Assembly (NCBI GenBank): GCA_964059195.1
Contig: CAXKWD010000005.1
Span: 147,155,265-147,219,264, forward strand
Source: Ectobius pallidus
Lineage: Eukaryota; Arthropoda; Insecta; Blattodea; Ectobiidae
DNA length: 64,000 nucleotides
Direction of reading: 5' to 3'
Shown here: piece by piece, positions 24,274-36,525 of the stretch
How positions within the stretch are numbered: the first letter of the stretch is position 1
Layout of the letters: each line of letters begins with the position of its first letter
The notes under the pieces: generated by a model
Seen by the model: the letters and a program-made list of their open reading frames with translations, nothing else
Databases searched by the model: none
What the model was told of the DNA's origin: nothing
Position numbers and translations under genes: made by a program

Positions 24274-25700
24274 CTTGTAAAAGCCTAAACACAATGCCTT
24301 TCTTTTGTTATAGGACATCTTTATTGTTTGATGCATAGGTCCTGATATCCCCTATCTAAAATCTATACTTTGCCAAAGAAACACAGTAGAAGATAAATAA
24401 TTTATAATGGTAAAAATTTGCTGATTTCTCAGCAGGCAAGAATTTTTGGACCAATGTTTTTTTCTTGTTTTGATTCATACTACCTCCTCTCTAAATACTA
24501 GGATTTTTTTTAAGTTCCACATAAATATAAGGTATATTTATAACTTGCATAACTAATGTACGTTTACTATTATTTACTATTCCTGCTATAATCATTCGAA
24601 TATATTTCTTTGGGGTAGTTCAATTTAAGAAAGTCCTCGTATCCTAACAGCTAAAATTATTAATATTATCATTCTTATTATTATTATAGTCTAGTACCGA
24701 CACAAAATTCTTATACAATTAGTCTCATTCCTATTTTGTCAACAGATGAAGTAAACATTGAAACATAAATACCATCTGAATTTTTGCCTTGAGAAGTAGG
24801 CGTCCAATTTTTAAAGAGTAGCCTAAATGTTATGTTTCTATATTTTTCTGTCTGCACCTAGAGGAGTATATTTAATTGTTGGATGTCTCATATTGACATT
24901 GTATATCCATCGAAACTTCATTCCCCGTATAAATAGGTAATAAAATGGGTGTAAAAGTTGCAGTGAGCTCTCGTAAAAACATAAATGATTCTATATACAA
25001 AGCAGAGCTGGAAGGAAGACCAAGGGTAATTTTATTTGCATTTTATTTGCGGCAGTGATAAAATCAAATCAGCGGCTGCAGATAAGCCAACATATGTGCT
25101 ATAAAGCTTCAAAGGTTACTCCCTAACATTGCATTAACAACCCTCTTTTAAAGTACATGTTCTATAGTCTTGCAAGAAACAGAACTCTTTTGTTTTCCTG
25201 CAATTATGATTCGATTTCTGAACTATCCATCATCGTTCCTATTCTCTTCTCCTTTCGTGGGAGGCAGAATTTTATTATATCTTCTAGGTCATTTCGTGCG
25301 TTCATGTTCTACCAAACAGTTAAAGAGGTTGATGGACGAAAATTCATTTTTAATAAAAATTGTTTTACTTTTTTTAAATGAAATTGGTATTATAGGCAGT
25401 AGTTTTCTATATAGAAAATTTCAGAACCCTGGGACGCTTGGAATGTCCCCTAAAAGCAAAATAAAGTGCGATGCATCTTAAGTGCAACGGTATTAATTAA
25501 ATTTGAAAATGACTGCCCGAAACTTTTACATATAGCACATGTTTACATGTTTAAAATTCAAAGCCTTCTACAATTTTCACACTATATAGTTTATTTTATG
25601 ACTTATGTATACATATAATCAAATAACACATATATTTCAGGCAGCTTGAATTCCACACATTTAATATAATATTATGAAGAAGTCAGACAAGAAACACATA
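24274..25700. other. AT-rich intergenic DNA
   Basis: Nothing recognised. Two overlapping open frames near 25157-25481 have no family features. Confidence 0.5.
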
Positions 25701-26081
25701 ACTTCCTCTGCCCAATTAAAAGTTTTGCCACTTACAATGATATATTATGTATGACATTCTCTTAATGTACATTGGTTCTAAAAATAAGAAGAATGTCGTT
25801 ACCATATCGCATCGCATTCCCGAAGGATACACAACGGAAATAAAATCTGATTAAAGCACTCATATAACTTTTTTATCCTAAGCACTCTTTCTCACTTCAC
25901 ATTCTGATACATATACAGTCACATGTACAGAGACACTCACACAGACATGTTTCTGAAAATAGTCTTTTTGAATTCATAGGACCTCAAAACGTGTATTTAT
26001 GTAATAAACTCAACTTCTAATTTCGGGGTCGAACACAATACTTCCTCAATTTATAGTACCCATCGTACGGGCAGAGGAAGT
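25701..26081 (+). mobile_element. Foldback-ended element, copy 1
   Basis: Begins ACTTCCTCTGCCC (25701-25713) and ends with the inverse GGGCAGAGGAAGT (26069-26081). An extra ACTTCCTC at 26040-26047 pairs with the right end, so the 3' terminus alone forms a hairpin containing GTACCCATCGTAC. The body contains CACACAGACATGTTT and is shared with 40318-41116. No transposase is present. It could be a Helentron/HINE-like element, which have asymmetric terminal repeats and a 3' hairpin, or a TIR-type MITE. The minus-strand open frame here is incidental. Confidence 0.65.
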
Positions 26082-27217
26082 AATAAAAACATACGGTATA
26101 AAATTTTGCACAGTAAACCCATAATAAATATAAACAGATAAAAGGTTAGAAAAAATACAAGCTGAATCAAAGCTAGTTAATAAAACTATATCTAAAATAA
26201 GGTCTTTACCAGGGGTCATTATGCAGATCATATAAATATATACGATATTATATACCTGTAGTATTAATTTTATTAATGAATATAAAAGTACTGAAAAAAG
26301 TTGGTATGATTTACTGATACGCGTAAATTTAATTACAAGACACTTATACAGAAAGATAAAACTAAATTCGTCTTGCACCTGAATGCATTAGAAATTGTTC
26401 TGCCATGCCGTATGTGTATTGTTTTAGCCCTCGATCGGATTTGAACTCATATTTCTCTGATCTAGTGGCATACATTCTGATCATTGTACACTGAAAGTGC
26501 TTTCATTTGTATAAAACGGAAATAAAGTAAAATTAAAATAATTTTCAGGTTTCGTTCGTAGATGGCACTGCATTCAAGTCACGTGCTCAGACTTGTACTT
26601 AGCGAGACTGTCCCTGTGGGACCAGCTCACACATCTCAACACGCTACAGATTATTATTACGTCTGACACAATCTCAATTACACGTGTCCCTGGTTATCTC
26701 TTCTTTGCACGTTACTAGTAATAATACTAAGAAGGTTTCTTAGTACGGTAAACCTTCGCACCTTGAATTCAGATTAAAGATGTTCCGAAAACTGTGTTAC
26801 CGGTACCAAATCAGTTGTGTGCTATAGCCCAGGACCTTGTTTCATAGAACTTTCACACTCATATTATTAGCAAATACGTAATAATATTACTTATTATTAG
26901 TCTTCTGTTTCATAAGAATATTTTTTAATAATATTAGTTATGAGTTCATGGCTCTAAATTATTAGTAAATATTGCTAATATTATTAGTAAACTGTTTCAT
27001 AGATTGCAGAACTAATAACATTTACTGATGATATTAGGTGTTTTTCTGTAAGTGTTTTTATACCCATAACTTATCCTCAAACTCATGTAATATCAGATTT
27101 CGTGATCTTAAATTTGTGGAAAATGAATCACTTAATATTTTAGATGTACCTAGGTATGTCTCTCAGATCCTGAATTTCGTGAGTAGCATACATAAATCAG
27201 AATTTAATGTTTTAATA
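26082..27217. other. AT-rich intergenic DNA with a tRNA-like trace
   Basis: At about 26400-26490 the minus strand has a B-box-like GAGTTCAAATCC after tRNA-like sequence, probably a decayed SINE head. Between 26870 and 27030 the motifs TTTCATAGA and ATTATTAGTAA recur several times without a clear period. Confidence 0.4.
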
Positions 27218-27600
27218 CGAGGGTCGTCCACAAAGTAAGTTTCCCTGAGGCCGTTTACAGAAACAAAGAAAGTTTCAAGGAAATATTTATTGCAACAGAC
27301 ACAGGAAGTGTTCGGCTATTTTTCAACATATTCGATACCGGAATTGAGACATTTGTCATACCGTGGGACCAACATTTGAATGCCTTTGTCTAAGAAATCT
27401 GCCGCCTTGGATTTGAACCACTGTGTGGCAACCAGCTTCACCTCTCTGTCATTCTTTGTCATTTCGTGAGGTGTAGGGAAAGATGGAAATCACTGGGCGC
27501 GAGGTCCGGGCTTTAGGACGGATTTTTAAACACCTCCCAGCTGAACTCCGGCAGGAGACTTGCTAGGAGTTGTTTAAACTTCCACCCTACAGCCCGGACA
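27218..27600 (-). pseudogene. mariner transposase C-terminal fragment
   Basis: The minus strand reads EVFKNPS, a stop, SPDLAPSDFHL, then after a frameshift REVKLVATQWFKSKAADF and GIQMLVPRYDKCLNSGIEY, ending at a stop near 27330. S-P-D-L-A-P-x-D carries the third catalytic Asp of mariner transposases (D,D34D), and WDKC/YDKC near the end is typical of the C-terminus. The end near 27218 (CGAGGGTCGTCC, next to TA) is a mariner-like terminal repeat. The upstream part is lost at a TA microsatellite (27601-27620). The encoded fragment is inactive. Confidence 0.85.
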
Positions 27601-27620
27601 TATATATATATATATATATC
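27601..27620. repeat. (TA)n microsatellite
   Basis: About 20 bp of TA repeats at the truncation point of the mariner fragment. Confidence 0.9.
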
Positions 27621-30210
27621 ATACGTACCGATTACTTGTGTCCTAGTCCCGCTTTAAAGAACAGTTTTGCAACGACTACCGTAATAACAAAATGACAATG
27701 ACAAAGCAAATTGAGCATATGACTCATGCCTGCTATTTCTGTTGGGTTGTAACGTCATGTTCGCTATTGTGACGTAGTGCCGTACGCCATTGATTGACTT
27801 GTTACTTAATAATAATACGGTAATTAACAGGATGTGTTGCGCCACTCCCAGTCTGGCGGCGACTAAGCGAAACACTGGCTCCAGTCCCCTGTTATTCCAG
27901 TGATTGATAACCTACATTCATTGTTTACAGTCACAGTGGGCTGGGATAATTTGGTAATTGATGGGATTCTAGGGAAATTTGATTTTTTTCGGAGCTATTT
28001 ATAGCATGGAAGCTGTTGAATCTCTTGAAAGTAGAGCAGAAAAAATGAATTTTACAATTCAATTATACTCATAGCCAACTATGTGAGAATTTCAAATTAA
28101 ATGTTGTAATTACTTGTGTGGTGCGTTTTAATAGAGGTAGAATGTGGAAACAAATGCAACAGCGGGATATTACAGAAAACTAATGAAAAGGCTTGGGGAT
28201 TTTATTTAATGCGTACGGTGGTGTAGTGTTTAACCGCCATACAATATGTATGCAACTCTAGTGTATAATTTCTCTAAGAATTTAAACACAGCAAAATTTT
28301 ATACACGTTCTGATTCTCTTTATACATAAATTTATGATATTACCTTGGGATGGAAATCTGTAGATTTTATCATACAAATAGTAAGCAATCAATATTATAT
28401 TATACAATAGCAGGAACTAAAAAAAAATTATATTATCAACAGTATGGGTTAGGGCGCAAAATTTCCGTTCGCGAGATCGTCAGATCACCATTGGGGACCA
28501 GAATACAGAGACTGAAGACAAAAATTAAATTTTGAAACACTGCCACTTTACTTGGCTTTATTATTTTAGTTTCCGCTACAAAACAGATTTAATAGTAAAT
28601 AATATATACTAGCCCTAGACTTCTGACTAGGATTACCAACTTTTGAATAAGGGAGGTATGATCACGGCAAATTTGAGCGGTATTTTTGGGACGTAAATCC
28701 TGCATTAATTCGCCGGGAGGTTCATAAAGTATCAACATATTAATTGAAATTATAGCACATAAAATCATTTCATATAATTTGAAATATTTAAAGCCTATTA
28801 TTTTATTTGTATTGTGCCAATACTGAAAAATTATTACGTCCTGTTATTGTTAGATTAAATTGCTTTTCCTGACTTAAAGTAGTCTTGTTTCTTAAATTCG
28901 TAAGTAGTGTTTACATTTAGCAAGACATGCTATGACGGCTTTGATTTTCTTGTTTCGCTGTGCATACTGGAAGAACTCATTACAATGTTAATCAAAATCG
29001 ACCACTACGATCAGTTGCTGATTTAATTAACTGTAAGTTGCTTCGATTTCTTTGTTCTGTGCATTTAATGTTCATCGTTGCTAAAACACTCTCAGTGTGG
29101 GTTTTTGAGTCTGGAATATAAACCTAAAATTTACCAAAACTATCCGTACTATTGTCAAATTGAATTTCGCGGTTATAAATGCAAACAATACTGAGAAATT
29201 TACGACAAAGACTGGATATGCAAAATACGGGAGTATTTGGAAATCGAGCCGCGATGATCAAAAATATTACCCTAATATATAACATTAGAGCGGCGTTTCA
29301 CTTCATATATTTTCAATTTACTGATATTTGTTGCTTTGACCTTTTTTTAAGTTTTGTAATGTAATTTGTACAACTTCTATTATTTTTTGTAATTTATTAA
29401 TGTAATTCAGGTAACAAGAAAAACATAAAGTATTAAAATTACTTAAATGATAGAGCATATTTCATTGGTTCCGAGCATATTTTACAAATTTTAGAGAATA
29501 TTTCCACGCATATTTCGTCTTTGATTAAGCATTAACTTCCGGCCTTAGGGATATATTATTTAATTTCCTTAACCAAGGTCCACAAATAAAAAAGAAATAT
29601 TACAGTACCGAAAGCCAAGTAACGTATTTTCAGTTAGTGGAAATACCACACTGAGGTGTTGTTAAAAGCATTAGTTTGCCTTGCGAAGACAGAGGAGTAG
29701 ATAAGAAAGTTATAAAAGAGCGCGTATTCTACTTTGAACCCCTTAAGGCAAAGCTTATCGCAAAAGGCAGCTAAATCTTAATAGAGTTTGGAAGTCCATC
29801 TTCACTTATTGATTCAGGTGATATAAAGGTCAAGCAAGAAAGAGATGGAGGGATGCGATTCTTTCTACATGGCCAACAATTGATGCTTTGTTACAAATTA
29901 CCTATCGTGCTGTGAGGTGGTAACAATCGTCATGCGAACTATTTTAACTTGTATGATTAACATATCAGTGCCATCAGGAACTCTCTGCAGCTCTGGTTAT
30001 GTTCGCCACCCATGCAAGATATTTCTCCCTACCTTCCTCCAGACCCGTAGCAGGTATAGCAGAGCCATGTTAACAGTTATTATTCGTCTGTTTGCTATTG
30101 TTGATGAGTCAACAACTGGAATAAGTAAAAACTTTAATTCAAAGTTTTCGAAAATAAATTAAAGCGAGTGAATTTGAATCGTCAAGAAACGGTATAGTCC
30201 AGATATTCAT
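27621..30210. other. AT-rich intergenic DNA
   Basis: No gene or complete element recognised in 2.6 kb. The short open frames (for example 28350-28535, 29179-29364, 29917-30162) show no domain or family feature. Confidence 0.5.
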
Positions 30211-30588
30211 TGTATGGCCAGGCGGCTTCCTTTTATTAGGAGGAAAGGTTTGTCGACAGCTCAACCCATGTTGTTTACTTTTACCGCACCAATCAGCTAG
30301 TTACCCCAGCCAATCCAAATCTATGAATGTACTGTTACGGCTGTGACAGCTACTCGTCAACTCCACGTGGAGTGAAACGCGAGGCTGCAATATCTAGTTA
30401 CAGTAAACGATAACACGTGTGAATTGATTAAAGCGAGGGAAGAACTGAGGTCAGTAATAACAATAAAAGAATATTGCAACGGTGCTTTTGTTTTGAAAAG
30501 CGGAAACCAAGACCGATTTAGTCAGATCAATTAACGTAAAGAAACACCGACTTAATGATTTATTCCTTTGAAGCCGCCTGGCCATGCA
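30211..30588. mobile_element. Short TIR element (unknown superfamily)
   Basis: TGTATGGCCAGGCGGCTTC (30211-30229) and its inverse GAAGCCGCCTGGCCATGCA (30570-30588) form 19-bp terminal repeats with one mismatch around a 340-bp non-coding interior. I see no convincing target duplication, so the superfamily is not assigned. Confidence 0.6.
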
Positions 30589-30998
30589 GTTTTTAACATC
30601 TTCTGTAAATAAGTGAGTTTTATGTTGCTTTTATTTCATATTTCATAAATTGTTGTAGAAGAACATAATAACCGCTCGCTATCGCTGCCAACTGAATTCT
30701 GTGCTGTGGAGCGACCTCTTGATGACACTGTGCAAAGTGCAATTATTGGTATAACTGAGCAGAATTTAACAACTCATTCCTTCGGTATCATTTTTGTCCG
30801 AAGTGAATAGGCTACTTTACTCAGAAAAAATCTTGTCCTAAACTCGAACCGCGATTCACTTAGTAAGTGTATCAAGAATAAATTTTCCTTTTCGGTTTTT
30901 CATTTAAATTGTAGGTTTTCGTGCATATTAGATACAAAGATTATTAAGTGGACCACAAAAATTCGCGACAAAAGGCAATATTTTAGCTAATGTATCTC
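30589..30998. other. AT-rich intergenic DNA
   Basis: Nothing recognised. Confidence 0.55.
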
Positions 30999-31345
30999 AT
31001 TTGCTCTGCCCGTACCATAAACGCTATTAATATAGGAAGTATTGCGTTCGACTCGGAAATTCGAAGTCGAGATTTTGCATGTATTATCAAAAACATGTCT
31101 GTGTTTATTGATGTGTCCGTGAACAGCCTAGCTCGGAAACGAAAAATCGTATCAAACCAAAATATTATATTTAGATTACGTATCTTCGGGGGGTGTGTCT
31201 CGAAGATTGACTTCGACTTTTTCTTACTCTCAGTGCCACTTGGCATGAAGAAAATTTAGTTTTTCGAGATTTTCTTGAAAATGGCTCTTACGAATGTGTT
31301 TAAATTTTGTACGTGAGGTGCTATACTAAGAGTTGAAACTTTTAT
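30999..31345 (-). mobile_element. Foldback-ended element, copy 2 (partial)
   Basis: Read on the minus strand, this matches the 3' part of the copy at 40318-41116. The order of shared blocks is the segment near AAATCGTAT/CGATTTTCCGTTT, the ACAGACATGTTT block, AACTTCGAATTT, TACTTCCT, then GTACGGGCAGAG at the terminus (31003-31013 on the plus strand). The terminal hairpin is decayed. The two overlapping 87-89 codon frames on opposite strands here belong to this element and are not genes. Confidence 0.65.
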
Positions 31346-32165
31346 TTCCAAAATATATGTTCGTAAAAATCCTATAAGCTACCCTTTGTTTTTAGAAATT
31401 CAGTCTTGCATGGTGAACTATAATATTTTGCATCAGTTTGAAATAACTGATATACAACTGTTTAAATTTTCTACATTAATTGCATAATATGTATAATATA
31501 TTATACGGTATATTATGATTTATGATGTAGGTTATTATATTACTATGAGCCATAACTTTTAATTTGGTAGAGAATGTTACGTGCATCACATTAGATTTTT
31601 TATTCGCGTACAAATGCAATTGTCACCCGATCAAGCTATCTTTGCAAGAAGCCAGCGAGCTTCAGTGGGTTGTTGCAATTCAGTGGTAGGCTACCTTTAA
31701 ACCTATTTATCTTAAAAACGATAAACGTAATCACAAATCGCAAAATAGGTTTTATATTTTTTGAGATGTGAACTATTACCTCTTCGAGCCTGCGCAGTAA
31801 CGCCCTTTTCACCATAACTGTCTAGTAAAGACACTGTAAGCTGCCTGATATAGATCTGAGTTCAATAGGTGGTGACACAGCTATTAGCACAATGCTCAAT
31901 TCTCCAACTGTTCTGTCAACATCTGGTATTGTTAATTAATTAACCTTAATATAATAACAGAATTACGCTAATTGTAATGGTGTAATTATACTACTTGCAT
32001 TTGCCCTCGCTGTCGCTCTGCGCCCCTCTCAGTGTAAGTTACTGGGGTCAGACACGTGTCTGGTTGTCGTGAAAATAATTGCTACGATGATTTATAGCCC
32101 GATTTCAAGATTTGTTTGACCTAGTAATTAGCGTAGCCAAAATATAATCTCCCGTGTTCAGTTCT
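31346..32165. other. AT-rich intergenic DNA
   Basis: Nothing coding. A perfect 14-bp palindrome CAGACACGTGTCTG lies near 32051. Confidence 0.5.
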
Positions 32166-32560
32166 TCTGATAGTTATGTCTTCTTCTTTTCATAATCCTA
32201 AGCTTCCAGCCCGTTGGGAAGTGAGTCATGCCATCTTTTCCGGGGTCTTCCAGGGGATCTCTTGCCTCTTGGAATGTTATCTCGTACGATTTTTGATCTA
32301 TCCTCGTTCATTCTTGATATGTGGTCATGCCATTCTTGTCTTCTTCTTATGACCCAATTACCTATTGGCTGGATATCACACATCTCTCGAATGTGCTCAT
32401 TTCTTATTTTATCATATATTGTTTTTCTTACTATTTTCCGCAATGTAGTCATTTCCTGGGTTTCCAGTATTTTTTTAGTTTATGATGTCTGCTCTTGTTT
32501 CTGAAGCATACGTGAGGACTAGTTGTACTACAGTTTTATAAATTCTAACTTTGATGGTTA
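32166..32560 (-). pseudogene. Non-LTR retrotransposon RT C-terminus (dead)
   Basis: From about 32560 downwards the minus strand reads VRIYKTVVQLVLTYASETRA and a stop. After a frameshift it reads MTTLRKIVRKTIYDKIRN, then an EWHDHISRMNEDR segment and GKRSPGRPRKRWHDS, ending at a stop near 32198. This order (LTYASETRAD, then TLR-x-IV-K-T-x-x-D-x-IRN, then GRP-x-KRW) is the region after the reverse transcriptase domain in RTE/CR1-related LINEs. It belongs to a different subfamily from the copies at 4625-5033 and 37905-42613. The 5' part is missing, and the 3' side runs into a short GAA-rich stretch (GAAAAGAAGAAGA). Confidence 0.8.
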
Positions 32561-33762
32561 TGTGATTGGGGTTATTAAAGTAGAATTAAGCCATTCTAAC
32601 TCATTTTAATATCGTTCCGTTTATTAAATCGTTTATAAAATGTGACTGTTGTGTTAATAGCGATAGTAGTTGGTGGCTTCAGAAAACTTGACGATAAAAA
32701 CCTGGATAAGAGTTGTGCTTGTAACACAAGAATAACGAACTGAACATTTCAACTACCGGTATATACTTATATTGTATAACTATCGACTCTATGTAACGGC
32801 TAAAAACGACATGTGCATGTAAGGATTTTATTTTTCGACTCCATTTCAAGATAAAGAGCAGATCTTAGATTTTTGGGACGCGAGATCTACAGTACTGTTC
32901 ACTGAACTACTAGTTGATGTGAAAATTATTTTCCTTATGACGTAGAGTTCTCAAGCTAGATTGATAAAGTTCACACATATTTTTTCAGACAAGTTTTACT
33001 CAAATGATCCCAAAAGACATATTTCCGGAGTAACCCCCGTTGGATTCTCGAATGCATTTTCATCCTATTCACGGGAAAAATGGAAATAGGCCTAAGTTAA
33101 AAGTTACATAATCTTCATAGAAGTGTGTGGTACTTCTTTAAAAGTTTCCATCGTAATACAGATCTGCCTTTTTAAGCTATTGGAAACACACACGAATAGC
33201 TTCGGAAAGGTATCGGTGTGTCGCGACATCCGGCGTGAAGTTTTATTGCATATTCAACTGCCGGTATATACGTGTTTCATTTTACAAATTCAGAAAGTAC
33301 ACACTGCCAGGAGAGAAACAGTTGACAAAAGTTCTTCCTGAATCTTTAAAGACACACGGAGTCGACAGCGAGAATAAAAAGAATAAAACTTGAAACTCAG
33401 AATAATCGATTCCTTAGTTCTCCTCAGTTTCATTTTTCATTTCCATCGCCTTCTGCTTCTGTTTTGTCAGAGTGAGTTCACAGCTACGCTTATGCAATAC
33501 TAAGCATTTACACTGACACTGTATAGTAAGAAAAACTTCAATAGCACATCCTATAAGCTCAAAGGTAATTCAATGGAAGTTACATAAAATTCTTAGTTAT
33601 GGAAAAGTATATAAATTCATAGTTCTAAAGCTGGGCCTTCACAACTCGATTGTTGTTAAAATGCGAAACCAATATTCGGAGGTTGAAATTGGCCAATTGG
33701 GCTAAACATATAATTTTGAATTATAGGCTATTCAGTTGATAGCACCGCCGTCTCGAGAATTA
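32561..33762. other. AT-rich intergenic DNA
   Basis: Nothing recognised. Confidence 0.55.
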
Positions 33763-34014
33763 CACTGCCTGTCCTATGCTTAATTTTAACTTGGAGTTCC
33801 GAGTGTTGTTAAATTGCCTAATTTCTCCAGTAGAGGCGACAGAGTTCACACTCAGATAGCATGAAATTCCAGCATATTTCAGTTTCCGAGTTTATACTTC
33901 AGAGGGCAACACAGAGCATACGGTAATGTAAAGGGTATTGCAGCTGGGTGTGGTAGGTGCTGCCATCTGTAATGTCGCCGCGAACGCAAAATTAGCCGTA
34001 TAGGACAGGTAGTG
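33763..34014. mobile_element. Tc1/mariner-type MITE with TA duplication
   Basis: CACTGCCTGTCCTAT at 33763 and its inverse ATAGGACAGGTAGTG ending at 34014 form 15-bp terminal repeats with one mismatch. TA flanks both sides (33761-33762 and 34015-34016). The interior is 252 bp overall and non-coding. TA target duplication points to Tc1/mariner mobilisation. Confidence 0.7.
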
Positions 34015-34552
34015 TAGGCCTATACACGAGTAATACAGTCTAGAAGGCAGTGGTTAATAGTAATATTACGAATTAGTTAATCTGACGCGATGGCCCGGGC
34101 TGGTCAACTCATCTTAATAATCAATATAATTTATTTCTTGGTTAATAAGAAATGTCAGTTTGAAACAGAATGTATTGATTGCCCTAAATTATTTTGCTAA
34201 AGAAGCATTGGTAGCTACAGGTATATGCCTTGAAAGGATGAATGAGACATGAAGTTTTAATGAATAAGCAACAGAATGCTGCAATTATTGATGAAGCCTC
34301 AGTCACGCAGTCCTCAGTCAGAAGATTCTTCGTTATATGCTATCAACAATGCAACAGTTGCCCTTTTCGCCAATGGTTTCGCAAAAACAGTGGAGATTGG
34401 AGGTGATAATCTCGCAAAAGAAGTTGAACGATGTTTATATTACTTGTGTAGAATTGTCTTTAAATCGATTAGTGATTGAGTACATTAAATTCTAATAAAA
34501 TTGATCGTGTCACTTCAGCTTGTATTTGCTTGTTTCACTTAATAGTCTAATA

Positions 34553-34787
34553 CAGCATTTCTCAACCTTTTTGAACCCGAGGACCTCTAAAATGTCAAAA
34601 AAAACTTAACACCCTCCTAATTTTACATCCCATTTTTAAAAGAAGGCCTATATTCTTAATATTTGGGGTATTAATTATAGGTCATTATAACGAAATATGT
34701 GATTTTTTTTACTTCTTTACTTTCCACTTGCTTTATGATATTTTTTATTATGTCTGAGGACCATCTGCCCCATCTTCAGAAACGCTG
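34553..34787. mobile_element. hAT-type MITE with 8-bp target duplication
   Basis: The element starts CAGCATTTCTCAACC and ends with the near-inverse TTCAGAAACGCTG. It is flanked by the exact 8-bp duplication GTCTAATA (34545-34552 and 34788-34795). Length is 235 bp. A CAG...CTG terminus plus an 8-bp duplication is the hAT signature. No coding capacity. Confidence 0.85.
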
Positions 34788-34911
34788 GTCTAATATACCG
34801 AATATTAGATGACGAGTACTGCTAATAGTTTCAAGATTGTAAGGCGCATAGAATATGTTATAAAATTGCAATTTCATTCATGGAGATAAAAATCCATGTA
34901 GATCAAATATA

Positions 34912-35478
34912 CGTTGAGCATAAGTCATGACAACAATTATTTTTCTCAAAGTAAGGCGATGGTAGCAAGAGATCTTGTATGTCACTGAAGAGCGTGGCAT
35001 CTCTAGTATATGGACATATCATTTGGTAGCATTGTGATGTATGGTTATACGAATAGAGACGGTGGTAATCTAGTTGTGAGTCAGCCGCCATGCAGTGTGG
35101 AACTGACGAGTTGTGAACAACATTCTTACGTCAAAATAGTCACTATCCGAGGAAGAATTGCCATAGAACACCACAAGGAGCTGATGGGAGCTTTGGGAAA
35201 TAATGTCCATCCGTACCGAACTGGACGGGATCATCGAGTAGGTTAGTGTGCTTTCATGTTTCCAGCTACCGCAATACATTAGAGTGGCACGATGCAGTCG
35301 CGTGTGAATATTTATGGGTGTCTGTTTCCTTTACTACCCTACATTCAGTACCCATAATCTTACATTGTACTTTCATTCCCTACCCTGCCCTTTATTTTGT
35401 ATATTTCAAAAGTTTAAAATGGCTCGATATTTTCAAAATAAAAAAATGGTTGCCATGACTTATTATTCCCATCCCTCG
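34912..35478 (+). mobile_element. mariner deletion derivative, copy 1
   Basis: The terminal regions are near-inverse: GAGCATAAGTCATGACAAC on the left, and on the right the complement of GAATAATAAGTCATGGCAAC. TA lies at both outer edges (34910-34911 and 35479-35480). The interior encodes VELTSCEQHSYVKIV and GRIAIEHHKELMGALGNNVH on the plus strand (about 35095-35215). This resembles the N-terminal DNA-binding part of a mariner transposase, where EAxGNNAxPYRTV-like sequence is usual. All catalytic sequence is missing. At 567 bp it is less than half the size of a full mariner. Confidence 0.75.
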
Positions 35479-35480
35479 TA

Positions 35481-36239
35481 TTATAGTACATTTGATCTAC
35501 AAGACTGGAACGATAACTTTATAAATATATGTATATATATACTCGTTATAATCTTTTCCCTTAATAAACACAAACCACTCGGCAGTTATACGTTTATCTA
35601 GAATAAACCTTTGATTTTAGCATGTGGTGTCTTTTTAAATATTGTCCTATTCTTGTATTTTAATTAAAAGGCATTCACTATATTTTGGTCCTCATTAACG
35701 AAGAAAATTATTATAGTTCCGTACTTTGCGTTCCTTCAATCAATCTTGAATCTAAAACCTCTTTCTCAAACTGCGAGGTTGCACAGAAAAGAAAAAGGAA
35801 ATACTCTTAACTTCGTAATAAAAGAAAGTTCACCCACAATTAACACTTCTTTTATTTTCGTTTCCTCTTGTTCCGCTTTCTTTTTTGTCTCTATTGACGT
35901 AATTCTGTCCAGTGGTAATTATTTTCTCGCCTGGATTCTGTTACTATAGCTTGCTGGAACAAGTGTTTTTATTTAAAAAAATAAAGATTGATTTAGCTGC
36001 ACATAGAATAAAGAATTTTTACTTGAACTCTTCTGATTTTGATACAGGATTTGCGTCTAAATGAAAGATAAGTTATATAGGTTAGGGTTGTGTACATTTC
36101 ATATGTAATTTTTCAACTTTTCATGCTTATTATAATTATAGAATACTATTTTAGTGCTCTATTACTTTTGAGTAATAATTCACTGAAATCTTTAATTATT
36201 GCCCAGTAGATCTATCCGGGTTTATTGATATGTGAGACT
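35481..36239. other. AT-rich intergenic DNA
   Basis: Nothing recognised. Confidence 0.55.
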
Positions 36240-36360
36240 GCTGAGTACTTTTGTTTTGCATGAATGGGTTACCAGCCCATTGCATAACCCCCAACCTGGA
36301 GGACCAGAGTTTGATTTCAGGGTATCCTTCCCTTAGATAGACTCCCTTCGTTCGGGTAAT
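36240..36360 (+). repeat. Repetitive fragment beside LINE tail
   Basis: Contains GGGTTACCAGCCCATTGCAT and CCAACCTGGAGGACCAGAGT, GC-richer than the flanks. I believe it is an interspersed-repeat fragment, but I see no second copy in the window and cannot name it. Confidence 0.3.
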
Positions 36361-36363
36361 GAG

Positions 36364-36525
36364 GTCTATCTGCGATACAGAGAAAACTGGCTAAATCATC
36401 TAGATCGCATGCCATCTAGCAGGATCCCCAAGCAAATATTAAATTATAAACCAAGAGGACAAAGATCAATAGGACGACCTAGGAAACGTTGGAAAGATGT
36501 GAGACCGGAACAGGCTGAAGCCTAA
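36364..36525 (+). pseudogene. Non-LTR retrotransposon C-terminal fragment
   Basis: An open frame of about 53 codons reads LRYRENWLNHLDRMPSSRIP, then NYKPRGQRSIGRPRKRWKDV, and stops at 36523-36525. It corresponds to the same protein region as 42459-42613 (EYRGNWEEHLQRMDSSRVPK...GRPRLRW) but belongs to a different subfamily (KRWKDV in place of LRWIEA). The fragment is 5'-truncated, so this is a dead copy even though the surviving frame is clean. Confidence 0.8.

Noticed and set aside
23956..24288. 110-codon plus-strand frame ending in LWENEWRNTTKGAQ
   Set aside because: It is antisense to the LINE fragment. Its last part repeats LINE residues only because of the 42-bp palindrome.
30983..31259. 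Two overlapping 87-89 codon frames on opposite strands
   Set aside because: They lie in an inverted copy of the foldback-ended element (30999-31345) and match nothing protein-like.
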